From assembly GCA_964556225.1 (NCBI GenBank), contig CAZKVJ010000013.1, forward strand, positions 54,987 to 118,986: a stretch of DNA of 64,000 nucleotides, written 5' to 3'. Source of the stretch: CAZKVJ01 sp964556225. Lineage in GTDB: Bacteria > Actinomycetota > Acidimicrobiia > Acidimicrobiales > Ilumatobacteraceae. Below, in pieces: positions 24,100-32,251 of the stretch (its first letter is position 1; every line of letters starts with the position of its first letter). The translations under genes and the position numbers were made by a program. Under the pieces are notes generated by a model. The model searched no databases. It worked only from the letters and a program-made list of their open reading frames with translations, and was not told where the DNA came from.

Positions 24100-25572
24100 G
24101 TGGAACTTGTGGACGTCCGAGATGATGCCGGGGAGCTCCTGTCGATCCCGCCCGGCATGCGGCTCGAGCACGGCAAGGTGGTCCCCCATCTCACGGTGGA
24201 GGAGCGGGTGGCCCGAGGCAAGGCGGCCCGGCGCGAGGTGCCCCGATCCAGCCACGCCGAGTTCACGCCGGGGACCTCCCGGCGCGACCCAGTGGCGCTG
24301 CTGGAGCAGCAAGCGGCCACGCGGGTCGCCGAGCTGGTGCCCATCCGCTACGGCCGGATGCTGGTGTCGCCGTTCACGTTCTACCGTGGCGCCGCGCTCC
24401 TCATGGCCGCCGACCTGGCTGGCACCCCACGCTCGGGGATCATCACCCAGGTCTGTGGTGACGCCCACCTCATGAACTTCGGCGTGTTCGCCTCACCGGA
24501 GCGCCGGATGGAGTTCGGCATCAACGACTTCGACGAGACCCACCCGGGCCCGTGGGAGTGGGACGTCAAGCGACTCGGCGCCAGCTTCGCCATCGCCGGC
24601 CGGGACAACGGGTTCTCGGCCAAGGACCGAAACAAGGTCCTGCTGGCCATGGGGCGCGGCTACCGCGACGCCATGCACAAGTTCGCCGACATGACGAACC
24701 TGGCGGTGTGGTACTCCCACACGGACATCGGGCGCGTGGTCCGCGAGCTGGAGCGCCAGGTCGATCCCGCCGCTCGCAAGCGGGCCGAGGCGAACATCGC
24801 CAAGGCCCGCACCCGCGACAGCCTGCAGGCGTTCAACAAGCTGACCCGCCTCGTGGATGGCCAGCGGCGCATCATCAGCGACCCCCCGCTCGTCGAACCC
24901 TTCGATGAGGTGTTCGACTCGGTGGAGCGGGACCAGCTCTACGAGCACTTGCGAGGTGTGCTGCGCAGCTACCGGCGGACCCTGCAGAGCGACCGTCGCC
25001 ACCTGCTCGAGGAGTTCCGCGTGGCCGACATGGCCCGCAAGGTCGTGGGCGTCGGCAGCGTCGGGACCAGAGCATGGATCATCCTGCTGACCGGCCGTGA
25101 CGACTCGGACCCGCTGTTCCTGCAAGCGAAGGAGGCCCAAGCGTCGGTCCTCGAGGAGTTCGTCGGACGGACCACGCGGTTCTCGAACGGGGAGCGAGTC
25201 GTGCACGGCCAGCACCTCATGCAGGCCGCGAGCGACATCTTCTTGGGCTGGGACCAGGTCGAAGGAGTCGACGGTGTCCGCCGCGACTACTACGTCCGCC
25301 AGCTGCGCGACTGGAAGGGTGCCGCCCTGGTCGAGGCCATGGAACCCGCCACCATGACGCTCTACGCCAGGATGTGCGCCGAGGCACTCGCCCTGGCACA
25401 CGCTCGCTCGGGTGACCGCATCGCCATCGCGTCCTACCTGGGCAGCAGCGACGTGTTCGACCGGGCCATCGCCCAGTTCTCCGAGGCCTACGCCGACCAG
25501 AACGAGCGAGACTACGACGCGCTCGTCCAGGCGGAGAAGGACGGCCGCATCACCGTCCAGCACGGGATCTGA
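24100..25572 (+). CDS. DUF2252 family protein (kinase-like fold)
   Basis: This 490-residue protein belongs to DUF2252, recognised by RYGRMLVSPFTFYRGAA near residue 85, CGDAHLMNFGVFASPERR near 122, and FDINDFDET-like FGINDFDETHPGPWEWD near 145. The family has been linked by fold prediction to protein-kinase-like proteins: the Asp and Asn in GDAHLMNFG and the Asp in NDFDE look like catalytic-loop residues. Function is unknown. The GTG at 24100 is preceded by GAGGAGG with five bases between, a strong ribosome site; an open frame starts upstream at 24064 but lacks one. A palindromic repeat copy follows the stop. Confidence 0.86.
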   Translation: MELVDVRDDAGELLSIPPGMRLEHGKVVPHLTVEERVARGKAARREVPRSSHAEFTPGTSRRDPVALLEQQAATRVAELVPIRYGRMLVSPFTFYRGAALLMAADLAGTPRSGIITQVCGDAHLMNFGVFASPERRMEFGINDFDETHPGPWEWDVKRLGASFAIAGRDNGFSAKDRNKVLLAMGRGYRDAMHKFADMTNLAVWYSHTDIGRVVRELERQVDPAARKRAEANIAKARTRDSLQAFNKLTRLVDGQRRIISDPPLVEPFDEVFDSVERDQLYEHLRGVLRSYRRTLQSDRRHLLEEFRVADMARKVVGVGSVGTRAWIILLTGRDDSDPLFLQAKEAQASVLEEFVGRTTRFSNGERVVHGQHLMQAASDIFLGWDQVEGVDGVRRDYYVRQLRDWKGAALVEAMEPATMTLYARMCAEALALAHARSGDRIAIASYLGSSDVFDRAIAQFSEAYADQNERDYDALVQAEKDGRITVQHGI

Positions 25573-25587
25573 ACCGTCGCCCGCACC

Positions 25588-25636
25588 GACGTGGTCACCT
25601 GATCCCGCGCCGCTCGCGGGAATCGGTGACCACGTC
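25588..25636. repeat. Palindromic intergenic repeat, copy 3 (best copy)
   Basis: The outer arms GACGTGGTCACC (25588-25599) and GGTGACCACGTC (25625-25636) pair perfectly over 12 bases. The inner stem CCCGCG (25604-25609) pairs with CGCGGG (25615-25620) around CCGCT. The internal loop is TGAT/AATC. It lies between the convergent DUF2252 and metallo-beta-lactamase-fold genes. Confidence 0.9.
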
Positions 25637-25655
25637 AGGCGATCAGCCGGAGTCG

Positions 25656-26381
25656 TCACACGGCGGTGGTCGCGAGGCGCTCCGTGTAGGTGGCGGCGAG
25701 CTGGCGGAGCTGGGTGGCGCCGTCGCCCCGGTACGACGATCCGTGCATCAGCGCCAGGGTGGTCGGGGCGAGCTCGGCCAGCCGGTCGATGGTCGGCATC
25801 AGGTCCGGCCCCATCGACGTCGAGCGGAAGATGTCCTCCGCCACGACGGCCGGGGCCACGATGTCGTCCTCGACGAGCGCCGGGCCGTCGCCGAGCGCCG
25901 TGAACAGGTCGCCGGCGAGCAGCGTGCGCGTGGTCTCCTCGAACCAGAGCCCGCTCTCCCAGTTGTGCGGCACGTGCGGTGTCGGCACGAAGCGCATCCG
26001 CTTCGACCCCAGGTCCAGGACCTCGCCGTCCATCGCGTGCGGCGCACGGTCGGCCAGGTCGTTCAACGACACCATGCAGGCCAGCGGTCCGTGCACGACC
26101 TGGGCGTGCGGCGCCGCGGCGAGGAACTGGTTCATCGCCCCGCACTCGTCGGCCTCGACGTGGGCGAAGGAGATCCAGCGCAGATCGTCCAGCGCCACGA
26201 TGCGGCCCACGGCCTCGGACACCAGCGGGAACAGCTGGCGCATCCCGGTGTGGAACAGCATCGGCTGCTCCGCCCGGACCAGGAACTGATTGAACGTGAA
26301 CCCGGCCGGCGGGGCGATGTCCGGCACGAGCGTCGAGAGCCGGAAGATGTCGGGGGCGATCTCGTCGATCCTGGTCTCCAT
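25656..26381 (-). CDS. MBL-fold protein of the oxygen-binding diiron type
   Basis: This 241-residue protein resembles the metallo-beta-lactamase-like domain of flavodiiron proteins. The metal motif is HVEADECGAMN (H-x-E-x-D, then the spacing to Asn), followed by a His in THVPHNWESGLWFEE (read as PHVPHNW) and LLAGDLFTALGDG with the bridging Asp. The flavodoxin domain is absent. Standalone ODP-like proteins can sense or reduce O2 or NO, but the role here is not known. The ATG at 26381 follows AGGAGG at about 26391-26396. The LuxR-type gene lies upstream in the same direction, 110 bases away. Confidence 0.82.
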   Translation of the reverse strand: METRIDEIAPDIFRLSTLVPDIAPPAGFTFNQFLVRAEQPMLFHTGMRQLFPLVSEAVGRIVALDDLRWISFAHVEADECGAMNQFLAAAPHAQVVHGPLACMVSLNDLADRAPHAMDGEVLDLGSKRMRFVPTPHVPHNWESGLWFEETTRTLLAGDLFTALGDGPALVEDDIVAPAVVAEDIFRSTSMGPDLMPTIDRLAELAPTTLALMHGSSYRGDGATQLRQLAATYTERLATTAV

Positions 26382-26491
26382 GAGCGTGGTCCTCCTCGGT
26401 GCCGGGCGGCGCTGTCGGCCGCCGATCATCGATGGCAACGATGCCTGCGACCAGCGGCACCCCGCATCGGGGGATCCCCTCATCTGCACCC

Positions 26492-28102
26492 CTATTCGAC
26501 GGCAGCCCCCGACGTGTGCACCCGGCGTGCAGCCGCTGCGGCGGCCACCGCGGCGGCCTCCGCCCGGGTTCGCACACCGAGCTTGGTGAGGACGCGCGAC
26601 ACGTGGTGCTCTGCGGTCTTCGGGCTGATGTACAGCCGCTCGGCGATCTCCGCGTTCGTCATCCCGGCCATGACCAGATCCAGCACCTCGGCCTCGCGCC
26701 GGGTCAGCCCCTCAACGGACGGTGATCCGTCGCCGACCGGCGGCGCGGCGACGCCGAGCGATCGCAGCAGCGCTGCCGCCTGGTCGGCAGCCGCGGCACC
26801 GAGCGGCGCCAGCACGGCGTGTGCGCTGCGGGCCTCGGCGACCGCCGCCGCCACGTCACCCGCGTCGCGGTAGACCGCGGCGAGCTCGAGCCGGGCGGTC
26901 GCGGCGTCCGTCGGCCGCGCCGCGCGCTCCAGCCCGCGGTGGGCTTCGGCCAGCTCGGCGACGGCCAGCACATGATCGCCCCGGGCCGTTGCGATGCGCC
27001 CTCGGGCGAGCGCGGCGTCGGCCCGGAGGACTGCGCTGTCGGACGCGGCCGCCAGCGTGTCGAGGCGCGCCGCGGCGCGCTCCGCGGCCTCGGGGTCGTC
27101 ACGCGCCAGCTCGGCCTGCACGATCACCCCGAGGAGGGGCCCGCCGCGGAGCAGGTCGTCGATCAGGTCGCGCAGGCCGAGCTCGGCGATCGCGACCGCG
27201 GCGTCCAGCTCGCCCCGGCGCAGGTGCAGGCGCGCCACCGGTCCCCGCATGGCGACGCGGTCCCGGTACGGCGCGACGAGCTCTGCCGCCTCGTGCAGCC
27301 GGCCCTGGAGCAGGCGCAGGTCCGCCAGCCGGGCCAGCGTCTCCACCAGGTGCGGACGCTTGGTGACCCCTCCGGCGGCCATCGGCACCAGCAGCGCCTC
27401 GGCCTCGGCCCACCGCCCGGCGCCCACCAGGACCGACCCGTAGGCGAGCCGGCAGTGGTCGGACAGGACCACCGGGCCGCCACCCAGCGGTTGGAGCACC
27501 ATCTGGTCGACCAGGCGCGTCCACTCCTCGGCCCGGCGGACGTCGCCGGCCCGGTCGCACGACGACAGCAGCGAGCAGAAGCTCTTGGCGGCCGTCTCCG
27601 GCTGCCGCGCTTCACCGGCGGTGATGGCGGCGAGCGCCTCGTCGAGACGGACGAAGCCTCGATCGAGATGCCCCTGGGACACCAACGCCAGCCCGCTGTC
27701 GGCCAGGGCACGGATCTCCAGGTCGGGGTCGGCGAACGCTCCGGCCACCTCCAGCGCCCGGTCGGCGCTTCGTTCCAGCTCCCCCACGTCGGGGCGTTCG
27801 CAGGCCATGATCGCCAGCTCGAGGTAGCCCCACTCCACGCAGCTGCCCACGGTCTCGAGCAGGCGCCGGGCCCGGGCCAGCCATCCCTGAGAGGTGGCCT
27901 CGTTGCCGTAGACGCTCTGGTGGATCTCCGCCAGGTCCATGGCGTTGCGGGCGGCGCGCCGCACCGCGCCCGACTGCCGGTGGATGCGGAACGCCGACTC
28001 CAGGTGGGCACGCGCCGCGCCGTAGTCGCCGACGACGTACGCGAGCTGGGCGGCAAGCTCCTGCTCGGCAGCGTCGCCCGGCTCGATCCCCTGCGAGCCC
28101 AT
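26492..28102 (-). CDS. LuxR-family regulator with TPR-like domain
   Basis: This 536-residue protein has a long alpha-helical repeat region (residues about 10-430) rich in Ala, Leu and Arg, with TPR-like units such as GDYGAARAHLESAFRIHR and AGRWAEAEALLVP. The C-terminal 65 residues are a LuxR-type helix-turn-helix: LTRREAEVLDLVMAGMTNAEIAERL, split at EVLDL and NAEIAERL, then SPKTAEHHVSRVLTKLG. No AAA/STAND ATPase motif is seen, so it is like the C-terminal half of a LAL regulator. The ATG at 28102 is used; a GTG at 28132 and an ATG at 28153 are also in frame. It may control the downstream MBL gene, which is inference from position. Confidence 0.83.
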   Translation of the reverse strand: MGSQGIEPGDAAEQELAAQLAYVVGDYGAARAHLESAFRIHRQSGAVRRAARNAMDLAEIHQSVYGNEATSQGWLARARRLLETVGSCVEWGYLELAIMACERPDVGELERSADRALEVAGAFADPDLEIRALADSGLALVSQGHLDRGFVRLDEALAAITAGEARQPETAAKSFCSLLSSCDRAGDVRRAEEWTRLVDQMVLQPLGGGPVVLSDHCRLAYGSVLVGAGRWAEAEALLVPMAAGGVTKRPHLVETLARLADLRLLQGRLHEAAELVAPYRDRVAMRGPVARLHLRRGELDAAVAIAELGLRDLIDDLLRGGPLLGVIVQAELARDDPEAAERAAARLDTLAAASDSAVLRADAALARGRIATARGDHVLAVAELAEAHRGLERAARPTDAATARLELAAVYRDAGDVAAAVAEARSAHAVLAPLGAAAADQAAALLRSLGVAAPPVGDGSPSVEGLTRREAEVLDLVMAGMTNAEIAERLYISPKTAEHHVSRVLTKLGVRTRAEAAAVAAAAAARRVHTSGAAVE

Positions 28103-28167
28103 GGCCGCCAGCGTAGGTCCGCCCTCAGTCACGGCGCTCGATCGAGAGCACACCCGGCCCGATCGCC

Positions 28168-28216
28168 GACGAAGTCACCGGACCCCGCAGATGGCGCGGA
28201 GGTGGATGACCTCGTC
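28168..28216. repeat. Palindromic intergenic repeat, copy 4 (diverged)
   Basis: The left arm GACGAAGTCACC is followed by GGACCCCGC, then loop AGATG, and a right side ending TGACCTCGTC. GACGA-A-GTCA pairs with TGAC-C-TCGTC with one mismatch. It has the same layout as the other copies with several base changes. Unlike the others it lies between two divergent genes (LuxR-type and hydrolase). Confidence 0.65.
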
Positions 28217-28275
28217 GAGGTTGTGCGTCGATCGCCCATCGAGGTCGAGGCGTCCGCCACTGACAGACTCTGACC

Positions 28276-29055
28276 ATGTCCACCGTCGTTGCGATCCACG
28301 GGGCCTTCCACGAGATGTGGGGCCCGCACCAGGTGAGGGCCCGCTGGCTGCCGGCGTTGCAAGACGGTGTCTGGCTGCACGGTGCCACGCTCGATCCCGC
28401 CGACGTGGCGATCGCGTTCTACGGCGACGTCTTCCGTCACGCCCCCATGTCCGAGCAGGCCCAGCGCCAGCAGATGGAGGCGGTCGTGCGCGACGCCGGA
28501 CTGGCCGACGTCCTGCAGACCCGCCTGGGCGACCACGCCCTCGAGGTCCTGGCCCAGCAGATCGGCGAGGACCAGCTGCGGCGCACCATCGATCAGGCCG
28601 GGCGCTACTTCTCCGACGACGACGTCAGCGCGCGGGTCCAGCAGCGTCTGCTCGACGTCCTCGCGGACGACACTCGGGTGGTCGTCGCCCACTCGCTCGG
28701 CACGGTCGTCGCCTACGAGACCCTCTGCGCCCACCCGGATCGGCCACCCCTCACGCTCGTCACGCTCGGGTCGCCGCTCGCCAACCAGGGCTTCGTCGTC
28801 CCCCACCTCCGCCCGGCGCAAGGACGGGCGACGCCGCCGATCCCGGCGTGCGTCGAGCGGTGGGTGAACGTCGGCTCCCCCACCGACCAGGTCTGCCGTG
28901 ACACCGGCATCGCGTCGGTGTTCGGCGAGCGGGTCGAGGACGTCGTGATCGACACAGCGCACCGCGGCCACGACCCGGAGCCCTACCTCGACGCCGCCGC
29001 CGTCGGCGGGGTGCTGTGCCGCGCGCTCGGGCTGGCTACGACACCTCGGCGATGA
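28276..29055 (+). CDS. Alpha/beta hydrolase-like protein
   Basis: This 259-residue protein starts with a hydrolase-like strand VVAIHGAFHEMW, has a helical cap in residues 40-120, and then the nucleophile elbow VVVAHSLGTVVAYE near residue 138 (A-H-S-L-G, Ser nucleophile). A later LVTLGSPLANQG and HRGHDPEPYLD supply possible Asp and His. This pattern fits serine hydrolases of the lipase/PGAP1-like group. Its substrate is unknown. There is no signal peptide. Its last 20 bases overlap the 3' end of a RidA remnant on the other strand. Confidence 0.75.
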   Translation: MSTVVAIHGAFHEMWGPHQVRARWLPALQDGVWLHGATLDPADVAIAFYGDVFRHAPMSEQAQRQQMEAVVRDAGLADVLQTRLGDHALEVLAQQIGEDQLRRTIDQAGRYFSDDDVSARVQQRLLDVLADDTRVVVAHSLGTVVAYETLCAHPDRPPLTLVTLGSPLANQGFVVPHLRPAQGRATPPIPACVERWVNVGSPTDQVCRDTGIASVFGERVEDVVIDTAHRGHDPEPYLDAAAVGGVLCRALGLATTPRR

Positions 29056-29221
29056 CGTCGATCTCGATGAGGTGCTCGGGGTGGAACAGCGACTGCACCC
29101 CGTAGAGCGTCGTGGCGGTGACGGGCATGGCGTCGCCGAACACCTCTCCGACTCCGCCGAACAGGCCCTCCGCCATCGACGGCTCGTAGCCCACGATGAG
29201 CAGTTCCATCCTGGACGTCAC
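29036..29221 (-). pseudogene. RidA/YjgF-family remnant, N-terminus lost
   Basis: Sixty-one codons read VGYEPSMAEGLFGGVGEVFG, then TATTLYGVQSLFHPEHLIEI, which is the C-terminal half of a RidA-like protein (enamine/imine deaminase family). The N-terminal half, about 65 residues with the first beta-strands, is missing: upstream on this strand there are only about 50 bases before the GDSL gene stop. No ribosome site is visible. RidA proteins form trimers and need the full fold, so this is probably inactive. Confidence 0.7.
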
Positions 29222-29272
29222 CCAGAACGTCGACTGCCTGGATCCGTGCCCGTCGCGGCAGCGGCCGTCTCG

Positions 29273-30373
29273 CTACGACACCGTCGCGTCGATGAGCGCC
29301 GTGAAGGTCGCGGCGATCCGCTGGTGACCGGTGGCGTTGGCATGGATGTCCCAGTTCGAGCACATCCAGGTCCAGGCGCACACGTTCGACACGTTCTGCG
29401 GCACGACCTGGCCGCCGTAGGTGCCGGTCATCGCCCAGTCGGCTGATCCGAACGCCGCCTCGACGTCGGCGACCTGCGCCTGGGCGGCGGCGTACACGGC
29501 GGCGATGGCGGCGTTGCCGGTGGCGGCGACCTGCTGGCTCTGCTCGGCGGCGGTCGGGTTGCCGGCCACCCAGTAGGCGAGGAACGGGTCGTAGTAGGTC
29601 ATGCCGAAGATCGGCACGTTCCCACCCGCCGCTCGCAGCCGGGACAGGATCGTCGTGAGGTTCGTCTGCACCGTGGCGATCCGGCCCTGCGCACAGGTGA
29701 GGTTGATCGTCCCCCCGCCGAAGCACGACGTGATGTCGTTCGCGCCGATGTCGATGGTGACGTACGCGACCTGGCCGGGGTGGTTGCGCAGGAACGCCTC
29801 TGCCGCCGCCAGCTGGGAGCCCTCCGCGTAGGAGCACCCGCCACCGTTCAGCATCGAGGTCGTGGTGGCGCCGCTGCAGGAGAGGTTCGCGCCCTGCAGG
29901 CCGGCCAGTCGGGACTGCTCGTGGGCGAGGATCGCTGCGACGTAGCCCTGCCCAGAGGGGGCGCCGATGCCGGCGCCCAGCGAGTCCCCGAGCGACAGCT
30001 GGTACCGGGTCGCCGATGCGGTGATCGTCACGGCGACGGGGGCACTCGTGCTCCCTCCCCAGCTGCCCTGGGCGCCGTACGACGCGACCAGCAGATGCGT
30101 ACCGGCGCCCAGCGACGAGGTGGTCAACGTGGCAATGCCGCCGTTCAGCGTGGCGTACCCCAGGGTCACACCACCGTCGGAGAACGTCACGGTCCCGGTG
30201 GGGACCGTCGTGGCGGCGACCCGAGCGGTCAGGGTGAGCGGCTGCCCCTGCGGGAGGTTGGCCGAGCTCACCGACAGCGTCGTCGTCGTGGCCAGCACAC
30301 ACCCGCTGAGCACGACACCCAGCACCAGAGCGAGCCCGAGCACCGCAGCCATCCCCCGACGGGGGCGGCTCAC
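29273..30373 (-). CDS. Exported SGNH/GDSL hydrolase with Ig-like domain
   Basis: This 366-residue protein has a lipoprotein signal (GLALVLGVVLSGC, lipobox LSGC near residue 29). Residues about 35-115 are an Ig-like domain with PTGTVTFSDGGVTLG, the pattern of bacterial Ig-like domains that bind surfaces. The rest is an SGNH hydrolase: LSLGDSLGAGIG (block I, Ser), ANLSCSGATT (block II Gly region), TIDIGANDI (block III, Asn) and WDIHANATGHQ (block V, Asp and His). It probably removes acyl groups from a lipid or polysaccharide outside the cell. The GTG at 30373 is used; an ATG at 30352 is also possible. A repeat copy lies upstream. Confidence 0.85.
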   Translation of the reverse strand: MSRPRRGMAAVLGLALVLGVVLSGCVLATTTTLSVSSANLPQGQPLTLTARVAATTVPTGTVTFSDGGVTLGYATLNGGIATLTTSSLGAGTHLLVASYGAQGSWGGSTSAPVAVTITASATRYQLSLGDSLGAGIGAPSGQGYVAAILAHEQSRLAGLQGANLSCSGATTTSMLNGGGCSYAEGSQLAAAEAFLRNHPGQVAYVTIDIGANDITSCFGGGTINLTCAQGRIATVQTNLTTILSRLRAAGGNVPIFGMTYYDPFLAYWVAGNPTAAEQSQQVAATGNAAIAAVYAAAQAQVADVEAAFGSADWAMTGTYGGQVVPQNVSNVCAWTWMCSNWDIHANATGHQRIAATFTALIDATVS

Positions 30374-30389
30374 GATCGAGCCACGAGTC

Positions 30390-30438
30390 GACGAAGTCAC
30401 TGGATCCCGCGCCAGCAACGGAAACTGGTGGCCTCGTC
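30390..30438. repeat. Palindromic intergenic repeat, copy 5 (diverged)
   Basis: The left arm GACGAAGTCAC (30390-30400) pairs with GTGGCCTCGTC (30428-30438), with one mismatch and one G-U pair. TGGATCCCGCG follows the left arm, as in copies 3 and 4. The inner stem is not conserved. It lies between the PhoD-like gene end and the GDSL gene start. Copies 4 and 5 share the arm GACGAAGTCAC and form a subgroup distinct from copies 1-3. Confidence 0.65.
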
Positions 30439-30476
30439 GGGCTCCCAACGCCTGCCTCCTCCGCTCGGGTGTCGAC

Positions 30477-32150
30477 TCAAGCCAGCTGCGTCGCGCCGGG
30501 GGTGCCGGCGACGACCTCCCAGTCGCTGCCCACCTCCACCGGTGAGCTCTCGTCGAACTGGTCGACGACCACGCGGTAGGTCGCGCGCAGGCGCTCGGGA
30601 GTCACCTCGCACACGGTGTAGCCGCGCCGGGCATCGAACCACTTGATCTGCGGGTTCGCCGTCAGGGCCGCCTCGACCAAGCCCTCGACGGTCGCGTCGT
30701 CGTCGAAGAACGACGACGAGATGCTCGTCGCCATCAGCTCGGTGCCCACCACCGGCAGCGACTGGTCGAACGGGTCGGACCGCAGGTCGGCGACCGCGGC
30801 CGAGTGGAAGTCACCGGTGAGCACGACGAGGTTGTCGGCGGTCGCCCCCAGGGCATCGAGCACCTCACGACGCTCGCCGGCGTAGCCGTCCCACGTGTCG
30901 ACGACGATCACCGGCGGCTCCGAACCCACGACCGCGTTGCCACCGAACATGAACACCTGTTGGGCCACCACGTCCCAGATCGCGGTCGACGCCGCCACCT
31001 CGTCGATCAGCCACTGGCGCTGCTCCGCGCCCATGATGGACTGCTCCGACGTCGCGGCGAGCGTCTCGTCGCGCACCTGCACCGCATCGCCCAAGGTCTC
31101 GACGAACGGCTCGCCGCGCTGCTGATCGGACCGGTACTGGCGGGTGTCGAGCACGTAGAACCGCAGCAGGTCGCCGTTGGAGAACGCACGGTAGATCCGC
31201 AAGTCCGGGCCGGTCGGCGGCTCGAGGCGGACCGGCATGTGCTCGTACCAGGCCTGGTAGGCAGCTGCCCGCCGGGCGAGGAATTCGTCGGTCGGGGTGT
31301 CGCCCTCGCTGCTGGCGGCCGCGTAGTCGTTCTCCACCTCGTGGTCGTCCCACGTGATGATCCACGGCACGAGGGCGTGGGCCGCCTGCAGCAGCGGGTC
31401 GGTCTTGTAGAGCGCGTACCGCTGGCGGTACTGGTCGAGCGTCACGCACTCGAAGTCCTGGCCGGTGGTGCGGCCGCGCGGGTCGGCATAGCCCCCACTC
31501 GCGTACTCGTAGATGTAGTCGCCGAGGAACACGAAGGCCTCGAGGTCGCCCTGCTCCACGATGTCGCGGTACGCCGCGTAGTAGCCCTGCTCCCAGTTCT
31601 GGCACGACGAGAAGGCGAACCGGAACCGGTCCGGCGTGGTGCCGGGCGCGGCGAACGTGCGGGTTCGCGCCGGTGAGGTCTCGTAGCCGTCGAGGCGGAA
31701 GCGGTAGTGGTACTCGGTGCTCGGCTCCAGACCGGTGGCGTCGACGTGCACGGAGTGGGCCAGCGCGGCGAGGGCGGGCGCCGTCCCCGAGGCCACCACG
31801 TCGGCGAAGTCCGCGTCCGTGGCCACCTCCCACTCGACGTCGATGTCGGTGTCGGGAAGCGGACCGTCCGGCGCCAGGCGGGTCCACAGCACGACGGCAT
31901 CCGGGAGCGGATCGCCCGAGGCGACCCCCAGCGTGAACGGGTTCGACGTCACGCCCGGCGCCACGCTCGTGGTCGGCGCGGCCGCCCTCGTCGTGGGTGC
32001 CGCGGACCCGGCCGGCTCCGTCCCACCGGTGCTGGCGGACGATCCCGACGATCCGGTGTCGTCGCTGTCGCTGCAGGCCGCCAGCGCGGCGGCGATCGTC
32101 GCCGCCAGGAACCCCCGCCGCGTGAGCCCTCCCCCGCTGGCTTCGTCCAC
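30477..32150 (-). CDS. phoD: PhoD-type alkaline phosphatase, Tat-exported
   Basis: This 557-residue protein belongs to the PhoD metallophosphatase family, which hydrolyses phosphate mono- and diesters outside the cell. The Tat motif TRRGFLAATIAAALAAC ends in a lipobox LAAC. After a Ser/Thr linker there is an N-terminal fibronectin-like domain (GVASGDPLPDAVVLWTRL), then the catalytic domain with SSCQNWEQGYYAAY, FLGDYIYEY, TWDDHEVENDY and LTGDFHSAAV, which hold the Fe/Ca ligands. The GTG at 32150 is preceded by AGGAGG with six bases between. The expression may be under phosphate control, but no PHO box was recognised. Confidence 0.92.
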   Translation of the reverse strand: MDEASGGGLTRRGFLAATIAAALAACSDSDDTGSSGSSASTGGTEPAGSAAPTTRAAAPTTSVAPGVTSNPFTLGVASGDPLPDAVVLWTRLAPDGPLPDTDIDVEWEVATDADFADVVASGTAPALAALAHSVHVDATGLEPSTEYHYRFRLDGYETSPARTRTFAAPGTTPDRFRFAFSSCQNWEQGYYAAYRDIVEQGDLEAFVFLGDYIYEYASGGYADPRGRTTGQDFECVTLDQYRQRYALYKTDPLLQAAHALVPWIITWDDHEVENDYAAASSEGDTPTDEFLARRAAAYQAWYEHMPVRLEPPTGPDLRIYRAFSNGDLLRFYVLDTRQYRSDQQRGEPFVETLGDAVQVRDETLAATSEQSIMGAEQRQWLIDEVAASTAIWDVVAQQVFMFGGNAVVGSEPPVIVVDTWDGYAGERREVLDALGATADNLVVLTGDFHSAAVADLRSDPFDQSLPVVGTELMATSISSSFFDDDATVEGLVEAALTANPQIKWFDARRGYTVCEVTPERLRATYRVVVDQFDESSPVEVGSDWEVVAGTPGATQLA

Positions 32151-32251
32151 CTCGATCCTCCTGTGCCCTGAGCCGGACGACCGGCGCCGTGGTGCCACGG
32201 TAGAGGAACAGTGACATGCTGCCCGGACGCGAGCGTGGAGGGAGGCGAGCT

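Noticed and set aside
26470..26479. GGGGATCCCC palindrome as operator of the MBL gene
   Set aside because: It is short, common in GC-rich DNA and not paired with any other support.
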